A DNA stretch of 64,000 nt from Tolypeutes matacus (lineage: Eukaryota; Chordata; Mammalia; Cingulata; Chlamyphoridae). The stretch covers positions 492,697-556,696 of the forward strand of contig JAKSZT010038358.1 of NCBI GenBank assembly GCA_026826555.1, given 5' to 3'. The notes below the pieces were generated by a model. That model was not told the DNA's origin and searched no databases. It worked only from the letters and a program-made list of their open reading frames with translations. Positions 1-9,485 of the stretch are shown in pieces; the first letter of the stretch is position 1, and every line of letters begins with the position of its first letter. The position numbers were made by a program, and so were the translations under genes.

Positions 1-311
1 ACAAAAAACACAAAAGTCCTGAACAATAGGACAACCAGCAAGATGGTGGGAGAGTAAGGAACTCCTAGAGTCAGCTCGTGCTACAGGGCAACTAGTAATC
101 ACCCAGAGCCATGCAAAACACCCGTTTTGGGGATCCAGAAAACCAGAAAATCATCCTGTAACATCCTTGAAAGAACAGAGTGGAAACTTCCCATCTGAAG
201 AGAACATTTGTAAGGAGAGCACTCCATGCCAAGGAGGCCAGTGCCCATGTTCCACTGGTGGTACAAGCTGCCTTGGGAGATATTATGCTGCTGGAATTGG
301 ATGCTTCACTT

Positions 312-1105
312 CCCAAATATGGGGGAGGAAGAGACAGTTGGGCACCAATTTCAGCTGATTAGTAAACTTGGCTGGATAAGGTAGAAACCAAGAACAGCTT
401 AAGTTTGGACATGTCCAAGTCAGAAGGAGGCTGGTAGTCACCATTTTAACTCTGTCCCCACCATAAGAGGAAGTGGGGCTGACTGAAAGTCACAGTGTTT
501 GTAAAGGCCACCTTCTTTCCATCCAGATTGGTTTCCAGCTCTAGCCTAAACCCCAGCCTCATCTCCAGCAGGGAAGAATGTGGGGAAACCTGCACCAGCC
601 TCTCTGGAAAAATACAGGCCACACCATGGAGGCCAGTGATCATTCTACTCTGTCAGCACAAGCCAACTTAGAGGTGTTCTGTGGCTGGAGTTGTAAGCTC
701 CATTTCCCAAAAACAGGGTAGGGAGAGATGGTTGGCCACCGACTTTAGCTACTGATTAGTAAATTCAGCTGGCTGAAGTATAACCCTAAGAACAGCTAAA
801 GTTTGAAACTGTCTGGGTCAGAAAGAGGTGGTAACTGCCATTTTGATTCAGTTCCCAGCATGAAGGATAGGTGGGATGATTGAAAAATCACAGTGAGAGT
901 AGGGACTGGCTCATTTCACCCAGCCTAGCCTAGGCTTAAGCTCCACCTCTAGCAAGTAGGAAGGTGGCAGGCTCTGCACCAGCCTTTCTGGGTAACTGAA
1001 GGTATATTAAGCTAGCACAGACTGAATATTCAGAAGTCTACTGGAGTAACTGTGGTAATTTTGGGTCCACATGACATAGACTGCTGTCCACACCTGCAGC
1101 TCTAT
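312..1105 (+). repeat. Tandem monomers in the L1 5'UTR, about 397-bp period
   Basis: Two diverged direct copies lie head to tail. The AGTAAAyTyrGCTGG motif is at 361 and 758, and the TGAAArTCACAGTG motif starts at 484 and 881, both 397 bp apart. A later shared block (TGCACCAGCC at 591 and 975) is 384 bp apart, so there are small indels. Shorter degenerate units continue to about 1250. Mouse L1 promoters are known to be built from monomers; a promoter role here is inference. Confidence 0.7.
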
Positions 1106-1410
1106 TTCTGCCTCAGGCAGGGGAAGAAGGGGTGTGAAACTTCATTAGTCTTTCTGGGCAACTAGAGTTTAGGCCTGCATGACTTGGTTATTACACACAC
1201 CTGTGGTTATGTCCCTATCCCTGGCAAAGGGGAAAGTTGGGAGAAGCTTTATTTGCCCCTTGAGCAATGAGGGCAGACTGAGCTTTCAGAACTTATAGCA
1301 CCAACTACATCCTTGTCTCCTACTACACAACCAGCAAGAGAGAAAGTGTAAGCTGGCCCTAAATTAAAGAGAGAAACTGCATCCAGAATAAATACATCTA
1401 GTAAGCCAAG

Positions 1411-2345
1411 ATGATACCAATATGCCCACAAAAAATTACAATCCACACCAAGAAACATAAAGATATGACACAGAAAAAGGAACAGGATAAGCCTCCAGAT
1501 GACATAAAGGAGTTAGACAACCAGTCATTGATGTTCAAACAAATATCCTTAATAAATTCAATGAGATAGCTAAAGAGATTAAGGATATTAAGAAGACTTT
1601 GTATGAGTAAAGAAGAATTTGAAGGCATACATAGAAAAATAGCAGATATTTTGGGAATGCAAGACACAATAAATGAAATAAAAAATACACTGGAATCATA
1701 TAACAGCAGATTTGAGGAAGCAGAAGAAAGGATTGGTAAGCTTGAAGAAATGGCCTTGGAAAGTGAGCATACCAAAGAACTTATGAAGAAAAGAATGGAA
1801 AGAATTAAAGAAGGTCACAGGGAACTAAATGACAGCAAGAGATGTGCAAACATACAGCCATGGGTGTCCCAGGAGGACAAGAGAACAGAAAAAATAGCAG
1901 AAGCAATATTTGAAGAAAAAATGGTAGAAAATTTCCCAAACCTATTGAAGAACATGGAGATCCATGTAAGAAGCACAACATACCCCCGTATAAATACACC
2001 AAATAGAGAAGCTCTGAGACACATACTAATCAGAATGTCAAATGCCAAAGGAAAAGAGAGATTCAGAAAGCAGCAAGAGAAAAGCAATGCATAACGTATA
2101 AAGGATATCCAATAAGATTAAGTACTGATTTCTCATCAGAAACCATGGAGACAAGAAGACAGTGGTATGATATATTTAAAATGCTGGCAGGAGAAAAACT
2201 CCCAGCCATGAATCTTATATCTAGCAAGACTATCTTTCAAAAATGAGGGTGATTTTTAGAATATTCACAGATAAATAGAAACTGAGAGAGTTTGAAACCA
2301 AGAGACTGGTTTAGCAGGAAATACTAAAGGGTGTATGGCAGTCTG
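1411..2345 (+). pseudogene. L1 ORF1p remnant
   Basis: ORF1p is the RNA-binding coiled-coil chaperone of L1 particles. The reading frame opens at ATG 1411 and meets a stop near 1570, with a frame change around there. It stays open from 1603 to 2094 (163 codons). That stretch shows a heptad-like, Lys/Glu-rich coiled coil in its first half and the RRM-like block (HILIRMSNAKGKER) near its end. The C-terminal domain continues to about 2345 in other frames (YPIRLSTDFSSETMETRRQW). At least two frameshifts are visible, so it cannot make a full protein. Its N-terminus matches the minus-strand ORF1 near 63676, which places both in the same L1 lineage. Confidence 0.8.
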
Positions 2346-2745
2346 AAAAGAAAAGAAAGGAGAAAGAAGTTTGGAACAGAGTCTAGAAATGAAGATTGTA
2401 TCAGTAAAAGTTTTAGTTTTGAAACTAAAAGTTTTAAAAGAGTGGTGAAAATAAAATATGACAGATAAAACCCAAAGGTCAAAATAGGTGAAATAAGAAC
2501 TGCCTTTAAAGTAATAACATTGAATATTAATGGATTAAACTCCCCAATCAAAAGACACAGACTGGCAGAATGGATAAGAAAATATAAGCCACCTATATAC
2601 TGTCTGCTAGAGACTCACCTCAGATGCACAGGTACCAACAGATTGAAATTGAAAGGCTGAGAGAAGTTATTCCACGCATTCAGTAACAACAACAACAACA
2701 AAAGTTGGAGTACCTATAATTATGTTAGATGAAATAGACTTTTTT

Positions 2746-2861
2746 AAAAAATAAAATTCTATTCCTTTTTTAATGATCTCCATTTTTTACATATATTGAG
2801 GCTCTGATTAGGAATTTTATAATTTTATGATAAAGTGTCTCTAATGTTATTTTTTTCATAT
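2746..2861. other. Short AT-rich spacer, no gene
   Basis: AT-rich sequence between the truncated plus-strand L1 and the 3' end of the next L1. Nothing recognised. Confidence 0.4.
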
Positions 2862-3279
2862 TTTAAAAGATGCTAAAGATGCTTAGATTACATAAATGTT
2901 ACACAAAAATTACAGGGATTCCCATGTTCCCCACCTCCCACACCTCCCATAACATCCTACATAAACATCTTTCATTAGTGTGTCACATCACCTGCAATCT
3001 CTTCTTTCACTTCATTAAGTTGGTCCATGATATTTGTTTGGACAGCTTTGATCAGTTGTTTGATGTTTGGCATCTCTTCTTGGTTTTTAGTTTGTTCATT
3101 GGACTGGCGCATGTCTTCCTGTTTCTCAGTGTGGTTTGTAATTTTTTGTTGCCCTCTAGTCATCATTTTATTTTGTTGGGTTTATTCAGTTGATTAGTTT
3201 CTCTCTCCGCTCTAGAGTTTTATTTAGCTGGTGGTTCTGTGTGTGTGTTAAATTTTCTCTTTGACACTTTGTTCTTCTT

Positions 3280-3930
3280 TTTTATTTATTTGCTTCTTTC
3301 TATGTTCCCTTGAAGGCAAAAGATTAGGGCCAGAGGAATCAAAAGATGAGAGAAAGGAAGAAGGATAATAGTAATATTGATAAATTTAGAAGAAGGGCCA
3401 TATAAGACTTAGTAAAACAAATGTTTAACTCATGTAGGCAGTGTAGAGTAATAGGAAAAAAAGTGGGTTAACTACAATGGACTGGGAAACCAAATAGAGG
3501 AAAATATATATAATGATTTAGAATGCCAGAATGATAAGGAGAGAGAGAAAGAGTAAAGAAATGGTTGAAAAGAAATAGTTAAAAATAATTTAAAAAGAGG
3601 AAAACAGAATAGATAGAATAGAAATTGACACCCTTGAAGTTGTGGGCTAATGAAAAAAAGTGGTATGTAAGAACCACAACAGAAAGCAAAAGGGAGAAAG
3701 ATGAAGGAAGGAAAACAGATAGTGTTGGGAGACAAAATCGATATAGACAGAATGGGAAATCATGGAAGAAGAAGCGCAGCAAAGAAGAGACAAGCAGAAC
3801 CTAATTAAAAAAAAAAAAAAAAAGGGGGTGGAGGAAAGAGGAAAGAAAAGCAAGAGACAATAAATAAACAAAGAAAAACCAAAAAACCACACAAGCAAGC
3901 AGTCAAACAAAGGTAAGGAAGAGCTGTGTT
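3280..3930. repeat. Purine-rich tract in a type B L1 5'UTR
   Basis: The plus strand is dominated by A and G over several hundred bases (pyrimidine-rich in the L1 sense), with an A run at about 3808-3824. A similar tract occurs at the same place in the L1b 5'UTR at 59260-59815, so it belongs to the family and did not arise locally. Confidence 0.6.
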
Positions 3931-4073
3931 CCTTCTTGGGCCCTTGTGGAACCTCTCAGCCTGCTTGTGTCCATCAATCAATTGCCCTGCAAGAGTCTAT
4001 CTACAGGTTTTGAGGCAGATTTTAGTGATTAAACTAAGTAAAAAAAATAAAAACTTTTTTTTTTCAAAGTGAC

Positions 4074-4103
4074 TGTCTTTTTTTTTTTTTTTTTTTTTTT
4101 TTT
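4074..4103. repeat. Poly-T run
   Basis: A T homopolymer of more than 20 bases inside the type B L1 5'UTR. Confidence 0.9.
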
Positions 4104-4320
4104 GGAGAAAGAAGGGACCCAAAAGAAGACCTCTTCTAGACCACCCCCTTAAATGAGAGGACCCTAAATAGGCTCCTAGAAACTAATCAAGCACTTCCCA
4201 CTTCCTGGACTCCCCAGAGGAGCTGAAGCTCTGATGCTTGTCAGTGCAGAATGATAAAATTGGCTAACTCTGCCCCCTCCATAGCCAAGCCTCAGTATCA
4301 CTGGGCTGTTAGTTAAATCA

Positions 4321-4750
4321 GGCTTCCTCAGCAGATTCACCTCTCCCCTCTGCCTGGAGCCACTTCAAGCCAGCTTATTTGCTCCCCAAAACTGTGAGGG
4401 GGTCCAGTCAACCAAACCCAGATAAAGGAAACCCCTCTCCACCTTCTTTCAGAACCCTCCCACTCTCAGAGAATGCTCCCTCTCACTGGGTTGCTGGCAG
4501 GAGTCAGGTCATATCCCTGGGCAGCTAGGAAGTTCAGCCTTCCTCAGCAGATTCGCCACTCCCCTCAGCTTGGTGCCACTTCAAGCCAGCTATTTTGTTC
4601 CCCAAAGCTACAATGGGTTCCAGGAAGCCAAATCCACAGAAAGGAAACCATTTTCAACCCTCCACCAGAGCCCTCCCAGTCTCAGAGAATGCTCCTTCTC
4701 ACTGGGTTGCTGGAGTCGTGGCTCCTCCCAGTCTTTTACCCTGAGGGTGG
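4321..4750 (-). repeat. Tandem 215-bp monomers in a type B L1 5'UTR
   Basis: CTTCCTCAGCAGATTC occurs near 4321 and 4537, and the block CTCACTGGGTTGCTGG follows AGAATGCTCC near 4471 and 4686, giving a period of 215-216 bp. The L1b 5'UTR (60240-60440) appears to have only one such unit, so monomer number varies between copies. Confidence 0.7.
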
Positions 4751-4973
4751 GGCTATGGCATCTGTGTGGACTAGCACAGTCAGGGTAAAAACTAAGGAAT
4801 CTTTTCTGAGCAATCCACCTCGCTGTCCACCTCCCTCCAAATTGATGTCCCCAAGGTTCTCACTCTTTGCTCCCCCAGCACAGACCGCTCAGGCAGGATC
4901 CTATCCCCAATCAGCCATCCTCTGAGAGTGAGTTAGGGAGTACCCTTCTAAACTGATGCCATCTTGCCCCAAA

Positions 4974-5340
4974 TCCCATTTCATTTTCTTGACAGACTCA
5001 TTTGAAGCACAAATTTTTAATTTTGAGGAAGTCTCATCTGTCTATTTTTCATTTTATTGCTCATGCTTTGGGTGTAAAGTTCATGAAACTATTTCCTACT
5101 ACAATTTGCTTCCTCACATTACCTTCTAGGAGCTTTATCATCTTGGTTCTTATATTTAAGTCTTTGCCCACTCAACTGGGACTGAATAGTATGTTAAAAA
5201 AATGGTGATTGGAGAACTGGATATATATGTACTAAATAATGAAAGAGGATCACCACCACATGCTTTATGCAATAATTAACTCAAGATGAATTTATCTTAA
5301 AGGTAACAAAGATTGAACTCTTCCTAGAAGGAGACTCTTG
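4974..5340. mobile_element. Inverted pair of LINE-1 ORF2 scraps
   Basis: About 4974-5205 is antisense L1 3'-region sequence (the GGGTGTAAAGTTCATGAA type of block). About 5206-5340 switches to the sense strand with an ORF2-like block. Opposed L1 halves that meet are the known product of twin priming during integration. Both pieces are short and old. Confidence 0.5.
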
Positions 5341-6195
5341 CTGCTGCCAATATCTGAAAATTACAGCCACTGAAGATCAATAGAGATTGAAATAATCTGG
5401 AAATGATTAAGGGAAACTGACCTTAAGTAAGCTATTTAGAAAAGATGAAATTCTATGTGACAAATTAAAATTGTAAAGAGGAGTCTCTATGGAACAAATT
5501 GTAGAGTTACACAATGGAAGTTTCTTAAATCTCATCATATGGTTATCATTTTGGAGTATGGTTACCAGGTCACATACTGTTAGAGTACCAAGGAGATGTT
5601 TCAAGCCACAAATGGGAAGTATTCAGATAAGTGGAGAAAAACATTAATATTTTCGTTACAAGTAGATTCAGAGAATTGACACTTATCTATAGAAGGAATA
5701 GGTTTCACATGATTTAATTTAAATATGGAAGTGTTTTTAAAGAAATATGTTGATATTTTTCTAGTTCTCTAAGCTAATTTACTTTAATGATGAATTGGTA
5801 TCTTCTTGGTTCTTAGTGTTCTTTATGATTCCTAAGTTACAACTTTAACATGTCTATAGTGTATTATTTTCCTTTATTCACTTTATTAGAATAATATGTT
5901 AAAACTGATCAGTGAATACAAACATTATATAAATACACATAAATGTGTGAATAATATGTATGTAGGAGGTGGGTGTATATATATATATTTTTTAACTTAA
6001 GGATCTTCAGTACAAAACTAAGCTTGATAATATGAAAATATTTGAAAAATCAGAGCAAGTATGGGTACCCTACACTATGCTTATATTTATTCATATACAG
6101 CAAAACCTTTGCTACTGTAAGTATTCTCATTGTAATTATGAAAATATTCTTAAGAATCTGAGCTTCATAATATGAAATGACACTTATGTAGCCAC
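5341..6195. other. Unannotated AT-rich sequence, no gene seen
   Basis: No coding frame, repeat family or RNA gene recognised in this 850-bp stretch. It could be old unique intergenic DNA of the olfactory-receptor cluster. Confidence 0.4.
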
Positions 6196-6734
6196 TGGGC
6201 AACTTGATGTAATTATGAATTCCAAAAGTATAATTGGATCATTCTTGTAAACTGATCTGTTAATCTGGGCATGATTAAGTTATGATTAGGGCGTTGACTG
6301 GGCCATGTCAGTAGGGCATTGAGCCCCACCCCTTGGTGGGTAGGGGAAGAAAATATAAAAGAAAAAAAGAACAGAGTTGTTGCAGATTTGAGAAGCAGTT
6401 TTGATGTTGGAGATTTGATGTTGGAGAGAAGTCCCCAGGAGAAAAGAACTGAGCCATTCACCTGATAGTCTACAGCTGAGCTTTCTGGAGGAACCAGAGG
6501 AGCTAAGCCCAGAGAGAATCACAGCCCCAGGAAGAGAGGAACCCAAGAAGCCTGAACCCTGGCAAACATTGGCAGCTGTCTTGCTCCAACATGTGGCAAT
6601 GGACTTGGGTGAGAGAAGAAACTTAACACTTTATATCCTGGTATCTGTGGACTTCTACCCCAAATAAATACCCTTTTTAAAGACCAATCCATTTTTGGTA
6701 TTTCACATTAACATCCCTTTAGCTGACTAATACA
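6196..6734 (+). mobile_element. Solo LTR, MaLR-like
   Basis: It begins TG, ends with the GACTAATACA terminus typical of MaLR LTRs, and has a polyadenylation signal (AAATAAATACCC) about 70 bp before the end. It is the same family as the LTRs at 36005, 40398, 42695 and 47168. No 5-bp duplication is obvious at its borders, so either border may be off by a few bases. Confidence 0.7.
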
Positions 6735-7907
6735 CTTTACAAGAATAATATATACTAGAGGTTTGAGTGTCTGCTTTTCACAGACAGTAGAAGGAACCTG
6801 GAGGAGGAACTACACTGTCTATTGTACAAAAAGATATTTGAAGGGAAAAGTAGACACATTCCAATGTGGAAACTTATTCCTCCCTAATTCTTATCATAAC
6901 ACTTTTGATAGAAAACCAGCTTTTTTTTGCCATCATGTTACCTCCTATATTTATTTTTAAAATCTTCATAGTCACTTTGGTAAAAGTAAAGAGCCCAGTA
7001 TTGTTTCACAGTGACCTATGATCCTGTTTAGTAAAGTGTTCAAACCTCTTGACAAATTTTGATATTTGCCTTCTCAGATCAAACCCTAAATGTTAACTGT
7101 TTGAATTCCAACTGTCTTTGGCATTTTAAAGAAAACCCCTGGAAAATTAGAACACATTTGTTCTTTCACCTTATAAAATGAGAAGTGTTAGAAATAGGTT
7201 TATTTGATATGTTATGAATTTCATGGGAGATGATGTCAAATTAAAAGGGATTTCCTAACCATTTGTTGGTTGGATTTGTGTGGATAAAATGTTTACTGTC
7301 AATATCCTCACTGGCCATGAGATGTCTTAGTACTGATCTGCCTAATATTAGACAGCAATACAAAGTTATCAGTCAAAATTTTTCTTATTCTAAAAAATGT
7401 AGAAACAGCAAATTTTCCTTCTCAATTGCATTATTTTATAATGATTTCTCAATATATCTTTTACTTTTATTAAAATAGTAACAAATTATCCATGGTCATT
7501 ATTTGTCTTTTGTAATCCACAGATAATATTTTGTTTTATTTTGATGTTTTCCTTGAAAAAACTTGCAGTTAGCCCCAGGCCAGAGTCTTGCATCTTCAAC
7601 AAAAAATGAACTGTCACTGTGTGATCCATCGAAAGGATCCTGTCAGGTACTCTGGGGCACTCACTTCTAATGACATTGCTCAGAGACCCTGGAGTTTATA
7701 CCACAGGACTAAGTAATATTTTCCAGAAATCCAGTCAGTGGCTGATGGATTTTTAGGTGGTGTACTTAGGGAAATGCAGAAATTGTATGGTCTCAGGGCT
7801 GAAAATAAGTGAACAACTTGGGAAAAAATGTCATTACCACCAGGTGTTTATCTGAAATCAATGTGTAGTAAAATTGATTGTGACTTATAATGATCAAAAA
7901 GTTAAAT
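6735..7907. other. Non-coding sequence with an olfactory-receptor 5'-flank-like segment
   Basis: About 6815-6905 resembles 27480-27570, just upstream of the intact olfactory receptor. The shared core is TTTGAAGGGAAAA and TAGACACATT, followed by a similar TAATTCyTATC block. No receptor coding sequence follows here. The rest of the stretch shows nothing I recognise. Confidence 0.4.
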
Positions 7908-8098
7908 AGACTCTCTACCTAGAGGAGCCCACATCAAATCTCAGTGCATATTTCCCTCCTTCAATCTCATTTCTCAGCAAGCTCTGTTCTTTTCCCCATT
8001 TTCCCAATAATTATTTTTACTGCCCTAACTAAACTGTTGTCTTCTTAAGTTCTTTTCTGTGACATAGCCAAGAAGCTAGAGGAATCCAACACTGCCTT

Positions 8099-8117
8099 CA
8101 TTTGGTGAGTGGCAGCC
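8099..8117 (+). promoter_or_regulatory. Possible retroviral primer-binding site
   Basis: A TTTGGTGA motif follows a CA that could end U5, about 65 bp after the R-like block. Position and first bases suit a primer-binding site. The tRNA cannot be named because the remaining bases do not match a standard site. Confidence 0.3.
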
Positions 8118-8734
8118 AGGAGGCCTCGAGCAGGTAACCCTTCCTTACCCTGCCAAAGACTAGTGAGTTTTAGTAACAGTCTGTCTGTGCCCTCTTTTGG
8201 TTCTGTCATTTTAAAGGGTGTTTCAGGATTGGCTCCCATAGGACAAAAACTCAGTCTATCCAGAATTTCACCTCCCTCTTCAGTGGTGGTAGAGGTGAGC
8301 CTCTGTGCCATATAGATCCAAGGAAGTTATGGGTGGCAGGTGAAACTGTCCTTGAGTCCTGAATAGGCGTGTGCCCTAAGTTGAGCAGGAGTCTACCGGG
8401 AGTTTACCAGGGCCTTTTCTGTGAATTCAGAATGGCTATCACCCCTTGTATTCTTTCCTTAGGCCACTAGTTAACTCCTTTTAATTAGAAGTGCCTTTGA
8501 ACTTCCTAATATTGCTGTCCTCATTTTGGTTCTGTGAGATGTTTTAGAATGCCTTAGAAACTGAAAATGAATTTGTTGTGAGGTATGAGTCCCAGCTTGG
8601 TAGTGCCCTGAGGCTTTGCTCCTTCTTAGCTCTGGGAAAATCTTGAGATTGTCTTGGTGGGGGGTCCGTGAGGCTGTTTCCTGGCAAGTCACAGGACAAT
8701 TATTCTCTATTTTATTTTCAATGGGCTTTTTTAA

Positions 8735-9004
8735 AACATTTTTTAAGTATATTTTTTAATTTTTTTGAAAAAGGTATTTAGAGTACATAAATATTACATT
8801 AAAATATAGTGAATTCCCATATGCCCCACTTCCTACACGTCCCACATCTTCCCACATTAATAACATCTTTCATTAGTGTGGTACTTTCATTACAATTGAT
8901 GGAAACATTTTAGAGAATTGCCACTAGGCATGGATTAAAGTTTACATTGTAGTTTACACTCTTTTTCACCCAATTTTGTATGTTATGGCAAGATATGTAA
9001 TGTT
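8735..9004 (-). mobile_element. 5'-truncated LINE-1 3' tail inserted in the retroviral copy
   Basis: This is the same sequence as the terminal 270 bp of the L1 3'UTR seen at 31160-31430 and 16395-16660 (blocks ATTCCCATATGCCCCACTT and CATTAGTGTGGTA). It interrupts the leader upstream of the gag remnant, so it is younger than the retroviral copy. Confidence 0.7.
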
Positions 9005-9343
9005 GGGTTTAACTGGTGAACCCAGACCCTGAGAGTCCCCATGAGGTGAGCTCTCTCATAGTCATATGCAAAGTATGCAAAAGCATTTAAAGGTCTCTAG
9101 CTGGTCCTTTTCCTAGTGGGAAAGCCCAGCTTCGGGGTTAAAGTCTGGGAACCAGACCCAGATGCCCCCAAGACTTCTAAGGCTCTGGGGATGTCCTGAG
9201 TCATAAGATCCCTATCCCTGGAAAGTGGGGACAGTGATCAGGGTCTCTCTACCTCTCAAAGCTCAGTGATCAAACCATTCAGTCGTGTCTAGCAGTGGGA
9301 CAACATCCAGACTGACAAACATGTTTTATTTTCTCCTAAGATA

Positions 9344-9485
9344 ATGGGCAGCTCTTCTAACATTTCAACAGACTTCCCATTGGACTGCCTTCTCAGAAAT
9401 TGAGACAACCTGCCTACTTATGGTCTAAAAGGAAAGAGGTTAATCTTTTCTTGCCATACCACATGGCCACAGTATGGCTGAGAGT
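9344..9485 (+). pseudogene. Retroviral gag (matrix) remnant
   Basis: ATG at 9344 opens a frame starting Met-Gly, as in myristoylated matrix proteins. It continues with a Leu/Trp block, a Lys-Arg-rich block and a Trp-Pro-Gln pattern in the order expected of gammaretrovirus-type matrix domains. An early in-frame stop follows after about 45 codons, so the gene is dead. Its position downstream of a leader in the 7908-14041 element fits. Identification rests on a short motif pattern only. Confidence 0.5.

Larger units (their letters stand above)
1..2745 (+). mobile_element. LINE-1 5' half, plus strand (type A 5'UTR, ORF1, start of ORF2)
   Basis: From about position 34 the sequence reads as an L1 5'UTR (CAAGATGGTGGGAGAGTAAG), then an ORF1 remnant at 1411-2345, then the start of the ORF2 endonuclease domain at about 2500-2745. 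The ORF2 part encodes the endonuclease N-terminus with the NGLNSPIKRHRLAEWI block and the LLETHLR block that holds the catalytic Glu. The element stops inside the endonuclease with no 3' end. That is the reverse of normal 5' truncation, so a later deletion or insertion removed the rest. The first 33 bases may be flank. Recognised from L1 protein similarity; subfamily not determined. Confidence 0.85.
2862..4973 (-). mobile_element. Internally deleted LINE-1, minus strand (type B 5'UTR joined to 3' tail)
   Basis: Read on the minus strand, the element starts at about 4973 with an L1-like 5' end (GGGGCAAGATGGCATC). It runs through a roughly 1.8-kb 5'UTR and enters ORF1 at ATG 3166 with an N-terminus of the same type as other L1s here (63 codons, 2975-3166). 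Near 2999 it jumps straight to the last 140 bp of an L1 3'UTR, the same tail seen at 31160-31300 and 16395-16540. About 5 kb of ORF1 and ORF2 is missing. Both outer ends are those of an L1, so this looks like a deletion derivative rather than a 5' truncation. Confidence 0.7.

Noticed and set aside
4473..4925. 150-codon plus-strand open frame
   Set aside because: Lies antisense across the 215-bp monomers of an L1 5'UTR. The unit length is not a multiple of three, so the two units are read in different frames.
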